From positions 178,822 through 242,821 of the forward strand of contig JACXVB010000002.1 in assembly GCA_014763615.1 (NCBI GenBank): 64,000 bases of DNA, in the 5' to 3' direction. A program made the translations under genes and the position numbers. Positions 46,099-57,771 of the stretch are shown here, piece by piece. Source of the stretch: Sphingobacteriales bacterium. Its GTDB lineage: Bacteria > Bacteroidota > Bacteroidia > Sphingobacteriales > Sphingobacteriaceae. Below the pieces are notes generated by a model. That model made no database searches and was not told where the DNA came from. It was given only the letters and a program-made list of their open reading frames with translations. Every line of letters begins with the position of its first letter. Positions within the stretch are counted from its first letter, which is position 1.

Positions 46099-47190
46099 AT
46101 GAAAAAAAATTTACTACTTCTATTCACAATTTGCTTTTTTTTCACTCAGGGATATGCTCAATTAGCCATCTGGAACTACACCTCAAGTCCAAGTACGTTT
46201 GACGCTACTTCCGTTGACGCAAACACGACAGCTACTGCAATAACCGTCTCCGCTGGATCAATCTTTTACCAAACACTTCCTGCAATTTATGTATCTTCAT
46301 GGTCAACGAATTCTTCTTTTAGTACATCCGGCAAATATTGGGAGTTCTCAGTAAGCCCAAAATCCGGATATAAATTGACTATATCTTCAATCTCATTTGA
46401 TGCAGGAAGAACTACTTCTGGGCCACAAACTATTGAGGCACAATATAGTTTAGATGGATTTGCTACCGCTGGAACATCTTTTGGAACCTATGGTAATACG
46501 AACACAAGTAGTTTAACAACTTTTAGTAATTCGAGTTTAAGCTTAACTATCAATAACGGAACAACTTTAACTATAAGATTATGGGGATACGCTGCCAGCT
46601 CAACTGGAAATTTTAGATTAAACAACATAATTATTGGAGGAGCTAGTAGTGTTCTCCCCATTTCCCTAACCTCCTTCACCGGAAAAGCTATTGACAAAAA
46701 TATTTTATTGAACTGGAATACCGCATCAGAAGAAAACAACGATTATTTCGATATTCAACACGCTGCAGATGGAAAAACCTTCACTTCTATCGGTACAGTG
46801 AATGGCGCAGGTACTTCATCCTCTTCTAAAGATTATTCTTTTGTTGATGAAAACCCTTATGCAGGAACCACTTACTATAAATTAGTTCAACATGATTTTG
46901 ATGGTAAAACTACTGCATCAAAAGTAATTGGTGTGGCCTCAAACATTGCTGCTGCAACATTATCGGTTTACGTAGCATCATCAGATGTTAAAATCACCCT
47001 TTCTTCGCCCAATAAAACAACAGGAACTTTTGAGGTTTTTGATATCAGTGGAAGAAAATTAGCAGCCACTTCAATCGCTGTAAGTAAAGGATACAATACC
47101 CTGAGTGTTCCGGTAAGTTTACAAGCCGGAGTTCATTTGGTAAGATATACCGCTGATGGAGAAACCCTCACTCAGAAATTCATGAAATAA
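46099..47190 (+). CDS. Secreted protein with type IX secretion C-terminal sorting domain
   Basis: A 363-residue exported protein. The signal peptide is MKKNLLLLFTICFFFTQGYA. The N-terminal 170 residues form a Ser/Thr/Gly-rich beta-sandwich-like domain (WEFSVSPKSGYKLTISSISF, LTIRLWGYAASSTGNFR), seen in some cell-surface proteins. LPISLTSFTGKAIDKNILLNW marks the usual linker, and the last 80 residues are the type A sorting domain (FEVFDISGRKLAATSI, ending TLTQKFMK). It should cross the outer membrane by T9SS and may stay on the cell surface. Ligand unknown. Confidence 0.92.
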   Translation: MKKNLLLLFTICFFFTQGYAQLAIWNYTSSPSTFDATSVDANTTATAITVSAGSIFYQTLPAIYVSSWSTNSSFSTSGKYWEFSVSPKSGYKLTISSISFDAGRTTSGPQTIEAQYSLDGFATAGTSFGTYGNTNTSSLTTFSNSSLSLTINNGTTLTIRLWGYAASSTGNFRLNNIIIGGASSVLPISLTSFTGKAIDKNILLNWNTASEENNDYFDIQHAADGKTFTSIGTVNGAGTSSSSKDYSFVDENPYAGTTYYKLVQHDFDGKTTASKVIGVASNIAAATLSVYVASSDVKITLSSPNKTTGTFEVFDISGRKLAATSIAVSKGYNTLSVPVSLQAGVHLVRYTADGETLTQKFMK

Positions 47191-47208
47191 AATTTTAAAC
47201 CTTATTTT

Positions 47209-47243
47209 ACAAAAGCCTGCGTCTAAAAAATTCAGGCTTTTGT
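47209..47243 (+). terminator. Intrinsic terminator after the T9SS cargo gene
   Basis: An 11-bp perfect stem ACAAAAGCCTG/CAGGCTTTTGT (47209-47219, 47233-47243) lies 18 nt after the stop, with a moderately T-rich tail. Confidence 0.75.
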
Positions 47244-47248
47244 ATTTA

Positions 47249-47280
47249 ATTGCTTTTTCTATAATAAAACGCTACCTTTG
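47249..47280 (+). promoter_or_regulatory. Promoter of the DEAD-box helicase gene
   Basis: ATTG (47249-47252), 20-nt spacer, TACCTTTG (47273-47280): exact -7 box and three of four bases at -33. The 5' leader would be about 33 nt. Confidence 0.65.
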
Positions 47281-47319
47281 CCGGCTATTTAGCAATGTTG
47301 CTAAACTTTATTTATAATC

Positions 47320-49185
47320 ATGAACCCATTCAATGAATTGGGGATCCGTCATGATATTGTTAATGCGATAACTGAGTTAGGTTTTGAAAAACCCACTCCA
47401 ATCCAGGAAAGTGCCATTCCGGTTTTGTTATCAGGCAGCAACGATTTTGTCGGATTAGCCCAGACAGGAACCGGAAAGACCGCAGCATTTGGTCTTCCAC
47501 TTTTAGAACTTATCGACTACAAGAAAAATTTCCCTCAAGCTTTAATTCTTTGCCCAACTCGTGAACTTTGTTTACAAATCAGCAACGACATTAAAAATTA
47601 TGCAAAAAACCTACCTAATGTAAGTGTAGTAGCAGTATATGGCGGTGCCAATATTGTGAACCAATTACGTGACATTAAGAGAGGCGTTCAAATAGTGGTT
47701 GCCACTCCCGGCAGGATGAAAGATATTTTGAACAGAAAAGCTATTGATTTCTCACAAGTGAGCTACGTTGTTTTAGACGAAGCAGACGAAATGTTAAACA
47801 TGGGTTTTCAAGAGGATATCGATGAAATTTTAGCCACTACACCTAGCACTAAAAAAACTTGGTTATTCTCTGCAACCATGCCTCGTGAAGTGAGAGCCAT
47901 TGCTCAAAACTACATGACCGACCCGAAAGAGTTGACCATGGGTACCAAAAATACTGGAAATGTAAATATCGAACACGAGTATTACATTGTAAAAGCTCGT
48001 GATAAATATGCTGCTTTTAAACGCATTGTGGATTATAATCCAGAAATATTCGGTATCGTATTTTGTCGTACTAAAATAGAAACCCAAGAAATTGCAGAAT
48101 CTTTAGTAAAAGATGGTTACAATGCAGATGCTTTACACGGCGATTTATCTCAGCAACAGCGTGATAAAGTAATGAAGCGCTACCGCGATAGAAGTTTGCA
48201 GTTATTAATTGCAACCGATGTTGCAGCCCGTGGTATTGATGTAAACGATGTTACTCATGTCATCAATTATTCCTTACCAGATGAAATTGAAAACTACACA
48301 CACCGAAGCGGAAGAACCGGAAGAGCAGGTAAAACTGGTATTTCTATCGCTATTATCAATTCAAAAGAACTGCATAAAATCAGACAAATTGAAAAAGTAA
48401 TTGGTAAGCAATTTAGTAAAGCGGAGATTCCTAGCGGATTTGATGTGGTAGAAAAGCAATTATTTGGCTTGGTACACAAAGTTAACCAAGTGGAAGTAAA
48501 CGATCAACAAATTGATCAATACATTCCACGTATTATGGTTGAGTTTGCAGATATGAGCAAAGAAGATATCATCAAAAGGTTTGTATCACTTGAGTTTAAC
48601 AGATTCCTAGAATACTACAAAGGCGCTAGAGATTTAAACGCTACTGCTGATGATAGAGGTGATAGAAAAGAAAGAGGTGAGCGCAGTGAAAGAGGTGCTA
48701 GAGGAGGCAGTGCCGGTTTCACCAGATTATTTATTAACCTAGGTGCTGTGGATGATTTTACCCGTGGCGATTTATTGGGCTATATCTGTAATAACACCGG
48801 AATTAGCGGAAGATCTGTCGGTAAAATAGACATGAAAGGAGTTTTCTCTTTCTTTGAAGTAGAGGAGGAACATGTGCAAAAGGTAATTGATGCTTTTAAA
48901 CCGATAGATTTCCACGGACGTGATGTAAGAATTGAAATTTCCGGAGAATCATCAGGCGGTAGGGATAGAAGAAGTAGCGGAGGCGAGAGACGCAGTGGTG
49001 GATCTTTTGGCGGAGAGAGAAGAAATAGTGGTGAAGATAGACGTAGCAGTGGTGGATTTGGAAGCGGTGAGCGAAGAGATAGAAACAGCGGAGGTGGATT
49101 TAGAGATTTCTCAGGAAAAAGAAAAGAAGACCGAAAAGACGGCGCAAGCAGTAGAGAAGGCGGTAGAAGAAGAAGGAATAATTAA
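47320..49185 (+). CDS. DEAD-box RNA helicase with DbpA-type RNA-binding domain
   Basis: ATP-dependent RNA helicase of 621 residues, probably in ribosome assembly or cold response. Motifs: Q-motif KPTPIQESAIP, I AQTGTGKTAA, II VLDEADEML, III SATMP, VI HRSGRTGRAG. A DbpA-type RNA-binding domain follows at about residues 465-540 (GFTRLFINLGAVDDFTRGDL). The tail from about 545 is rich in Arg, Gly and Ser (RRSGGSFGGERR-type repeats), which should bind RNA weakly. Single gene with its own promoter and terminator. Confidence 0.96.
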   Translation: MNPFNELGIRHDIVNAITELGFEKPTPIQESAIPVLLSGSNDFVGLAQTGTGKTAAFGLPLLELIDYKKNFPQALILCPTRELCLQISNDIKNYAKNLPNVSVVAVYGGANIVNQLRDIKRGVQIVVATPGRMKDILNRKAIDFSQVSYVVLDEADEMLNMGFQEDIDEILATTPSTKKTWLFSATMPREVRAIAQNYMTDPKELTMGTKNTGNVNIEHEYYIVKARDKYAAFKRIVDYNPEIFGIVFCRTKIETQEIAESLVKDGYNADALHGDLSQQQRDKVMKRYRDRSLQLLIATDVAARGIDVNDVTHVINYSLPDEIENYTHRSGRTGRAGKTGISIAIINSKELHKIRQIEKVIGKQFSKAEIPSGFDVVEKQLFGLVHKVNQVEVNDQQIDQYIPRIMVEFADMSKEDIIKRFVSLEFNRFLEYYKGARDLNATADDRGDRKERGERSERGARGGSAGFTRLFINLGAVDDFTRGDLLGYICNNTGISGRSVGKIDMKGVFSFFEVEEEHVQKVIDAFKPIDFHGRDVRIEISGESSGGRDRRSSGGERRSGGSFGGERRNSGEDRRSSGGFGSGERRDRNSGGGFRDFSGKRKEDRKDGASSREGGRRRRNN

Positions 49186-49200
49186 CTTCTTATAGACCAA

Positions 49201-49235
49201 AAAAAGCCCGTTCTATTAAATAGAACGGGCTTTTT
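49201..49235. terminator. Bidirectional terminator between helicase and dnaK
   Basis: A 15-bp perfect stem (49201-49215 with 49221-49235) closes a 5-nt loop, with A-run and T-run built into the outer stem. The two flanking genes converge, so it serves both. Confidence 0.92.
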
Positions 49236-49256
49236 TATCTGTTAATTTTTAGAATA

Positions 49257-51167
49257 TTATTTACTTTCTTCGTCTTTCACTTCTTCGAAATCAACATCAG
49301 TAACGGTATCTGCAGCGTTAGCATCGGCAGCATCACCTTGTGGTGCACCTTGTGCTCCGGCATCTTGAGTTGCATTATACATATCCCCAGAAGCAGCAGC
49401 CCAAGCTTGATTTAATTTCTCAGAAGCAGCATCAATATCAGCGAAGTTTCTAGCAGCATAAGCATCTTTCAAAGTTTTTAAACCTTCTTCGATAGCTCCT
49501 TTTTTATCTGCCGGAATTTTGTCTCCGTATTCTTTCAACTGTTTCTCTGTAGAGAAAATTAAAGCGTCAGCAGCATTAATTTTATCAGCTTCTTCTTTTG
49601 CAGCTTTATCAGATTCAGCATTTCTTTCTGCTTCTTCTTTCATCTTTTTGATTTCATCATCAGATAAACCAGATGAAGCTTCGATTCTGATTTTTTGCTC
49701 TTTACCTGTGGCTTTATCTTTTGCACCTACATGTAAGATACCATTAGCATCGATATCAAAAGTTACTTCAATTTGAGGTACTCCTCTTGGTGCTGGTGGT
49801 ATGCCGTCTAAGTGGAAACGACCAATAGTACGGTTATCTTTCGCCATCGGACGCTCCCCTTGTAGGATGTGAATCTCTACAGAAGGTTGATTATCTGATG
49901 CAGTAGAGAAAGTTTCTGATTTTTTAGTTGGGATAGTGGTATTAGACTCAATTAATTTAGTCATTACCCCACCCATCGTTTCAATACCTAAAGAAAGCGG
50001 CGTAACATCTAATAACAATACATCTTTAACTTCTCCAGTTAATACCCCACCTTGAATTGCAGCTCCAATTGCAACTACTTCATCTGGATTTACCCCTTTT
50101 GAAGGTGCTTTTCCGAAGAACTTCTCAACAGCTTCTTGAATTGCAGGGATACGAGTTGAACCTCCTACTAAAATAATCTCATCGATATCTGAAGTAGATA
50201 AACCTGCATTTTTCAATGCTGATTTACAAGGTTCAATAGTTCTCTTGATTAAATCACCAGCTAACGATTCAAACTTAGCTCTTGATAAATTACGAACTAA
50301 GTGCTTTGGACCACTAGCATCAGCAGTGATGTAAGGCAAATTAATTTCGGTTGAAGTTGAGCTTGATAATTCAATTTTAGCTTTTTCGGCAGCTTCTTTT
50401 AAACGTTGTAAAGCCATTGGATCTTTAACTAAATCCATACCGTTTTCGGTTTTAAATTCACTTGCTAACCAATCGATAATTACTTGATCAAAATCATCAC
50501 CACCTAAGTGTGTATCACCATCAGTAGCTTTTACCTCAAATACCCCATCACCTAATTCTAAGATAGAAACATCATGTGTACCACCACCACAGTCGAACAC
50601 CACAATCTTCATATCCTTATTGGTTTTATCCAAACCATAGGCTAAGGCTGCGGCAGTAGGCTCATTAATGATACGACGAACTTTTAAACCTGCAATTTCA
50701 CCAGCTTCTTTGGTGGCTTGGCGTTGTGCATCGTTAAAATATGCCGGAACGGTAATTACAGCTTCAGTAATTTCAGATCCAATAAAATCTTCAGCTGTTT
50801 TCTTCATTTTTTGAAGAATCATGGCTGAAATTTCTTGAGGCGTATATTTACGATCTCCAATTTCTACTCTTGAAGTATTATTATCTCCTTTAACAACTTT
50901 ATAAGGTACACGGCTAACTTCTTTAGCTACCTCATCAAAGCTGTTTCCCATAAAACGCTTGATTGAAAAGATAGTCTTCGTTGGGTTTGTAATGGCCTGG
51001 CGTTTGGCAGGATCACCTACTTTACGTTCTCCACCTTCTACAAATGCTACAATAGATGGTGTGGTGCGTTTACCTTCGCTATTAGCAATAACTACAGGTT
51101 CATTGCCCTCCATTACTGCAACGCAGGAGTTTGTGGTTCCCAAGTCGATTCCGATAATTTTTGACAT
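49257..51167 (-). CDS. dnaK: Molecular chaperone DnaK (Hsp70)
   Basis: ATP-driven chaperone, 636 residues. The nucleotide-binding domain begins [19 protein letters not shown] and has [18 protein letters not shown], where most DnaK proteins have DLGGGT, and [13 protein letters not shown]. The substrate domain has [19 protein letters not shown]. The tail ends in acidic [10 protein letters not shown], close to the EEVKD ending typical of bacterial DnaK. No dnaJ or grpE is adjacent. It is divergent from dnaX with a 500-nt gap. Confidence 0.98.
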   Translation of the reverse strand: MSKIIGIDLGTTNSCVAVMEGNEPVVIANSEGKRTTPSIVAFVEGGERKVGDPAKRQAITNPTKTIFSIKRFMGNSFDEVAKEVSRVPYKVVKGDNNTSRVEIGDRKYTPQEISAMILQKMKKTAEDFIGSEITEAVITVPAYFNDAQRQATKEAGEIAGLKVRRIINEPTAAALAYGLDKTNKDMKIVVFDCGGGTHDVSILELGDGVFEVKATDGDTHLGGDDFDQVIIDWLASEFKTENGMDLVKDPMALQRLKEAAEKAKIELSSSTSTEINLPYITADASGPKHLVRNLSRAKFESLAGDLIKRTIEPCKSALKNAGLSTSDIDEIILVGGSTRIPAIQEAVEKFFGKAPSKGVNPDEVVAIGAAIQGGVLTGEVKDVLLLDVTPLSLGIETMGGVMTKLIESNTTIPTKKSETFSTASDNQPSVEIHILQGERPMAKDNRTIGRFHLDGIPPAPRGVPQIEVTFDIDANGILHVGAKDKATGKEQKIRIEASSGLSDDEIKKMKEEAERNAESDKAAKEEADKINAADALIFSTEKQLKEYGDKIPADKKGAIEEGLKTLKDAYAARNFADIDAASEKLNQAWAAASGDMYNATQDAGAQGAPQGDAADANAADTVTDVDFEEVKDEESK

Positions 51168-51342
51168 ATTAATATATTTTTATTGATTACAAAATTCTAT
51201 TTGGAATCTATTTAACAAGCCATGTGCCAAGTGAAAACTGGCAGCTAATTTTATTTATTGACAGTATTTGAGTTGATTTAAAGCAAAAATTCTTTAAATT
51301 TTGGTGACAGCTTGTCAGATTTTGCGAGAATTAATAAAAAGC

Positions 51343-51467
51343 AAAAAGCGGAAGTTTGGGGAGACATTCCGCTTTTTTAACACACCTATTATGAAATTAA
51401 GACTTTATAAAAAGTCTTGGAGAGAGCTTATGAATGTATTCTTAAAACATCTTTTAATAAAAAGATG
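51343..51467. other. Cluster of three perfect hairpins between divergent dnaK and dnaX
   Basis: Hairpin 1: AAAAAGCGGAA/TTCCGCTTTTT (51343-51353, 51367-51377), 11 bp, with terminator-like T and A flanks. Hairpin 2: AAGACTTT/AAAGTCTT (51399-51406, 51411-51418). Hairpin 3: CATCTTTT/AAAAGATG (51448-51455, 51460-51467). No coding gene ends here: dnaK and dnaX both point away. A terminator in such a place implies a short non-coding transcript or structured leader. The remaining part of the 51168-51667 gap shows a short inverted repeat TGACAgctTGTCA near 51304-51316. Confidence 0.5.
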
Positions 51468-51608
51468 AGAAATCCTTTAGCAAATTTTATTTGTTCTTTC
51501 AGCTTGAGCATATTCTAAATGTTTCTTCAAATCTCATGAATTTTCAACTCCTGTATATACCGTGAAATGGGTATTTTTCAAATAAATTAAACTTTATCAT
51601 TTAAGCAT

Positions 51609-51617
51609 TTATCCACA
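51609..51617 (+). promoter_or_regulatory. Consensus DnaA box upstream of dnaX
   Basis: TTATCCACA is a perfect DnaA-box sequence, 50 nt before the dnaX ATG. Only one box is present. The same 9-mer also occurs inside uvrA (near 18316), so chance occurrence is quite possible. Confidence 0.3.
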
Positions 51618-51667
51618 ATAGTTTGAAAATATTGCACATCATGAAACATCTTTCTATTTTAGCTGCG

Positions 51668-53455
51668 ATGGAAAATTTTATCGTTTCTGCAAGAAAATAC
51701 AGACCCGTATTGTTTGATAGCGTTGTTGGGCAACAGCATATCACCAATACTTTGAAAAATGCCATCAAGAATAATCAACTCGCACAAGCCTTTCTTTTTT
51801 GTGGGCCACGTGGAGTAGGTAAAACTACCTGTGCCCGTATTTTAGCAAAAACTATCAATTGCACCAATTTAAGTGCACATTATGAAGCATGTGGCACTTG
51901 TGATAGCTGTACATCTTTCCAAAACGGAAACTCTTTTAACGTTCATGAGTTAGATGCAGCTTCTAATAATTCTGTGGATGATATCCGAAATCTAATTGAC
52001 CAAGTGAGGATACCACCACAAGCCGGAAAATACAAGATTTATATAATTGATGAGGTACACATGCTTTCGCAGAGTGCCTTCAATGCTTTCTTAAAAACTT
52101 TAGAAGAACCTCCATCTTATGCTATTTTCATTTTAGCCACCACCGAAAAACATAAAATATTGCCTACCATTTTGTCTCGTTGTCAGATTTTTGATTTTAA
52201 CCGGATAAAAGTAGAAGATATGGCGCAGCATTTAGCTAGAATTGCTGATAAAGAGGGTGTAAAATACGATTCGGATGGCTTACACCTTATTGCCCAAAAA
52301 GCAGATGGAGGTTTAAGAGACGCACTTTCTATGTTTGATCAGATTGTGAGTTTCTCTAACCGTGAGGTAAGCTATGAGGCGGTGATTGAGAACCTAAATA
52401 TTCTGGATTACGACTATTATTTCAAAATCACTGATCTTTTAATCAAGCAAAATACTCCTGCTGCATTATTATTATTTGATGAAATTCTGAATAATGGCTT
52501 TGACGGCAATCATTTCATCACGGGTTTAGCCTCTCATTTCAGAAATGTTTTGGTTTGTAAAGACCCCTCTACAGTGCAACTTTTAGAGGTAAGTGAGAAT
52601 ATCAAACAAAAATATTTAGAACAGGCGCAAATTGCAGCAACCTCGTTTTTGTTGAGTGCCTTAAACATTGCCAACCAATGCGATTTAAACTACCGTATCA
52701 GCAAAAACCAACGCTTACAGGTAGAGCTTACGCTGATAAAAATCAGTCATTTACCACATGCTTTACAGCTACATCAAACCGGAAATGTTCAGCAAATGGC
52801 TGAGCAACTAAAAAAAAAACCTGAAAAATTAGCTGCTCTTGCTCCTGAAGAAAAGCCTGTAAAAACAACCGAAACCGTTGAAATTTATCAGACTGAGCAA
52901 GCTTCAAAAACCACTTTAGAAGAACCTAAGGCAGAAGAAGATAAAAAGGAGCACGCAAAAAATCCTAATGGTAAATCTTTAATCCCAAAACTGGGTACAA
53001 CTTTAATCCCAAATTTAAAGGACCCTAACAGCATCAAAACTGAAGAGGAGAAAAATGCAGATAAAGTTGAGCTCACTGGAGATGAAAAAACTCCTTTTAC
53101 ACAAGAAGAATTTGTTAAAGTTTGGGTAGATTATTCTTCAAAAGTAAAAGCAGAGCATAAAATGAGTTTAGCTTCGCTACTAGATAATTATACACCTACC
53201 CTAAAAGAAGATTTTAAAATTGAACTTCAAGTTGAAAATAAATTACAGGCTGATGAACTCATACATGAGCGAATCGACCTGCTAAATTATCTTCGTGAAA
53301 AACTAAAAAATTACAGTATCACTGTTAATCCCCTTATTGTTGAAAATACGCAAGAACGTAAATTATATACCTCTAAAGATAAATATCAGCACATGCTGGA
53401 GAAAAACCCCAAATTGGAGGAGTTTAAAAGAGCATTTAACCTCGAATTAGATTAG
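51668..53455 (+). CDS. dnaX: DNA polymerase III subunit gamma/tau
   Basis: Clamp-loader ATPase. The start is set at the ATG of MENFIVSARKYRP (51668), where homology begins; an upstream ATG at 51641 and the frame from 51623 add residues without similarity. AAA+ motifs: Walker A GPRGVGKTTCARI, zinc Cys cluster CTNLSAHYEACGTCDSC, Walker B YIIDEVHML, sensor ATTEKHKILPTILSRCQ. The C-terminal part after about residue 370 is Lys/Glu-rich and divergent, as expected for tau-like tails. About 595 residues. Confidence 0.95.
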   Translation: MENFIVSARKYRPVLFDSVVGQQHITNTLKNAIKNNQLAQAFLFCGPRGVGKTTCARILAKTINCTNLSAHYEACGTCDSCTSFQNGNSFNVHELDAASNNSVDDIRNLIDQVRIPPQAGKYKIYIIDEVHMLSQSAFNAFLKTLEEPPSYAIFILATTEKHKILPTILSRCQIFDFNRIKVEDMAQHLARIADKEGVKYDSDGLHLIAQKADGGLRDALSMFDQIVSFSNREVSYEAVIENLNILDYDYYFKITDLLIKQNTPAALLLFDEILNNGFDGNHFITGLASHFRNVLVCKDPSTVQLLEVSENIKQKYLEQAQIAATSFLLSALNIANQCDLNYRISKNQRLQVELTLIKISHLPHALQLHQTGNVQQMAEQLKKKPEKLAALAPEEKPVKTTETVEIYQTEQASKTTLEEPKAEEDKKEHAKNPNGKSLIPKLGTTLIPNLKDPNSIKTEEEKNADKVELTGDEKTPFTQEEFVKVWVDYSSKVKAEHKMSLASLLDNYTPTLKEDFKIELQVENKLQADELIHERIDLLNYLREKLKNYSITVNPLIVENTQERKLYTSKDKYQHMLEKNPKLEEFKRAFNLELD

Positions 53456-53854
53456 TTATTTCTTTTTAGGATAGCCTTCTTCATCTAAATCATCACGGTC
53501 ATCTTCTGGTGTATGACTCAAAGCTTCATCTTTTTTACTCATTTTCAAACTTCTAGATTTAGCTTCATGCATGCCTAGTTTATTAATATCATGTTTTAGA
53601 GAGGCATCCTTATCATATTCATCCCCAACATAGGGATTAGCCTCATCGTAATCAGAATTCATGTCCTCGCCATTATCCGCCGCAGTATCGTAAGGGTCAG
53701 GATGTTTGTATTCTTTATCTTCGCCCTCAACATCTAACTCAAAGCTGTTTTCTTCTTCATTATACTTCAAATTACTTGCCTCATGGTCTGCCAAATTAGA
53801 TTCTCCATTTCTGGCATTCTTTTCTTCACTACTTATTTTCGATTTATTTTCCAT
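53456..53854 (-). CDS. Acidic low-complexity hypothetical protein
   Basis: 132 residues, very rich in Asp and Glu with many Asn, Lys and Tyr (for example DPYDTAADNGEDMNSDYDEAN). No signal peptide, membrane helix or Cys. It is probably disordered. The gene converges on dnaX with no gap. Similar short acidic proteins occur in Sphingobacteriaceae without known function. Confidence 0.65.
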   Translation of the reverse strand: MENKSKISSEEKNARNGESNLADHEASNLKYNEEENSFELDVEGEDKEYKHPDPYDTAADNGEDMNSDYDEANPYVGDEYDKDASLKHDINKLGMHEAKSRSLKMSKKDEALSHTPEDDRDDLDEEGYPKKK

Positions 53855-53926
53855 GATTTTTAAGATTTTTTATAAAAATAGAACCATAAACATGCCAACA
53901 TTTTTAATATAGCTATAAAATAAAAA

Positions 53927-53954
53927 AACAGTTTAGGCAATTACCTAAACTGTT
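53927..53954 (-). terminator. Intrinsic terminator of icd
   Basis: An 11-bp perfect stem AACAGTTTAGG/CCTAAACTGTT (53927-53937, 53944-53954) is followed on the minus strand by seven T. It lies 33 nt after the icd stop. Confidence 0.88.
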
Positions 53955-53986
53955 CGAAATCTTTTTTAAAATCTAATTAACGAAGC

Positions 53987-56260
<2,274 letters not shown>

Positions 56261-56379
56261 TCAATCGTACAAAGATAGAAGAATGCAGTGAAATTTAGCA
56301 GTTTTTATTGTTTTTAGTGGGTTTACAAAGCCTCATAAGAATACATGAGAAGCCAGATATCCATACCTAAATTGAATTA

Positions 56380-56577
56380 TTGATTGAATTGAAAGTGATT
56401 GAAAACATCAACTATTTCTTATCCAATGAAACATCTGTAATTACAAAAGATACGGGGACAAAGGTTTGTAGAGAAACTTTCTTTGATTTCATGAGTAGAA
56501 ATTCGGAAAGAATTGCAAGGTTTTTTAACCTTTCTACTCAAAAAGTTTGCGAAATTGGCACTCATATAAAATTATAA
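56380..56577 (+). pseudogene. C-terminal remnant of a Kup-type potassium transporter
   Basis: An open stretch of 65 codons reading from a TTG, with an in-frame stop at 56368 just upstream. The segment INYFLSNETSVITKDTG, then VCRETFFDFMSRNSERIARF and STQKVCEIGTHIKL, matches the conserved C-terminal end of Kup potassium transporters (which end in a G-T-x-x-x-[IL]-like tail after YFLxxET...FMxRN). The other 550 or more residues with all membrane helices are missing. It is therefore a deletion remnant or, less likely, an expressed stand-alone domain. One base separates its stop from the next ATG. Confidence 0.7.
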
Positions 56578-56578
56578 A

Positions 56579-56782
56579 ATGGACGGAACTGTAAGAAGTA
56601 ATATTAAAATTGGTGCTTTGGTAAACATTGTTTTAAAGAAAGACCAAAGAACAGGGGAACTTACCGAAGGTATTGTAAAAAGAATTCTGACCAGCGCCCC
56701 TAAACACCATAGAGGAATAAAGGTGATGCTGGAAGATGGACAAGTAGGCAGAGTACAAGAAATTATTGAAGATGATTTTTAA
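56579..56782 (+). CDS. ywbE: YwbE family small protein
   Basis: A 67-residue protein closely matching the YwbE family: GALVNIVLKKDQRTGELTEGIVKRILT, split as NIVLKKDQRTGELTEG and IVKRILTSAPKHHRGIKV, then LEDGQVGRVQEI. The fold is a small KOW-like beta barrel, probably nucleic acid-binding; the function is unknown. It directly follows the kup remnant, from whose original operon it may have inherited its promoter. Confidence 0.9.
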   Translation: MDGTVRSNIKIGALVNIVLKKDQRTGELTEGIVKRILTSAPKHHRGIKVMLEDGQVGRVQEIIEDDF

Positions 56783-56802
56783 GCAAATACTTTCCACCTA
56801 TG

Positions 56803-56887
56803 CCGGATTGAAGTGAAAAGCCCGTAGGACATGAGCGAACGGACTTGAAACGGAAAGCCGGTGATGGCTTTCCGGAAGAATGATGAA
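56803..56887. repeat. Interspersed palindromic element, copy A
   Basis: An 85-nt GC-richer element starting CCGGATTGAAGTGAAAAGC and ending GAATGATGAA, with inner stems such as AAAGCC...GGCTTT (around 56855-56872). A second copy with the same landmarks (GATTGAAG, ATGAGC, AAAGC-GG, GATGAA) lies at 59529-59614. Such elements look familiar from Pedobacter genomes; their nature is not known to me. Confidence 0.65.
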
Positions 56888-56904
56888 AGAAGTTCATCCA
56901 AAAC

Positions 56905-57672
56905 TTAAAAAATTCCGGCGGTTAAGGCGCCATCCGTCATAATGTGTTGACCGCTCACGTAAGAAGCCTTATCCATAGCTAAAAAAGCCACCACGCTAGC
57001 CACTTCCTCTGCATGTGCAATTCTACCAATTGGCGTTCTGTCTGTAATTTGCTTCAGCTTTTCGATGTTGGAAAGGTAACCATCTGTAAGCGGTGTTACG
57101 GTAAACCAAGGCGAAACGGTGTTCACTCTAATTTTGTCTTTTGCCCACTCTACCGCCAAATTTCTACTCAACTGAATCATCGCTGCTTTTGAAGTGGCGT
57201 AAGGGGAACCCGTACCTACATCATACTGACCAGCCACAGAAGCAATATTAATTACGGAAGAATTTTTAGAGGCTTTTAACAAAGGATAAGCTAATCTGCA
57301 CAACTCGAAAGCACTAAAAAAATTGGTTTCAATAACTTTTCGATATTCTTCCTTTGTATAATCTATGGTGCTTTTGCGAATATTTGTTCCGGCGTTATTT
57401 ACCAAAATATGCAGTTTACTCCACTTATTTTCTACAAATTCTAACAGCTTTTCTTGATCTTGAGGATGAGAAGCATCAGCTACTATACCAAAGACCTCCG
57501 CTCCTGTAGCTTGGAATTCACGTTCCATTTCATTTACCGCTACTACATCTCTTGCTGTAAAAATTACCGCTGCTCCCAAATTCACAAATTCTTCTACTAT
57601 TGCTCTTCCAATTCCCTTGGTTCCGCCTGTTAATAAAGCGTTTTTACCTTTTAAATTCCAGTTGCTCATCAT
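56905..57672 (-). CDS. SDR family oxidoreductase
   Basis: A short-chain dehydrogenase of 255 residues. The cofactor motif is TGGTKGIGRAI, followed by NNAGTNIR, the catalytic Ser in INIASVAGQYD and Tyr-Lys in YATSKAAM. The sequence resembles tropinone-reductase-like or gluconate 5-dehydrogenase-like SDRs, but the substrate cannot be told. Two adjacent ATGs (57672, 57669) are possible starts. Divergent from manA. Confidence 0.92.
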   Translation of the reverse strand: MMSNWNLKGKNALLTGGTKGIGRAIVEEFVNLGAAVIFTARDVVAVNEMEREFQATGAEVFGIVADASHPQDQEKLLEFVENKWSKLHILVNNAGTNIRKSTIDYTKEEYRKVIETNFFSAFELCRLAYPLLKASKNSSVINIASVAGQYDVGTGSPYATSKAAMIQLSRNLAVEWAKDKIRVNTVSPWFTVTPLTDGYLSNIEKLKQITDRTPIGRIAHAEEVASVVAFLAMDKASYVSGQHIMTDGALTAGIF

Positions 57673-57771
57673 TGTTTATATTTTTCCTAATCTCAATAAA
57701 ATTAGGTCTATTCATTTTAAATAAACAAATTTGACAAAAGTTTTATTATCCTCACCAAAAAAAGAGAAGAA

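Noticed and set aside
57686..57710. Inverted repeat CCTAAT...ATTAGG between the SDR gene and manA
   Set aside because: Only 6 bp in AT-rich DNA with no promoter overlap that could be established; likely chance.
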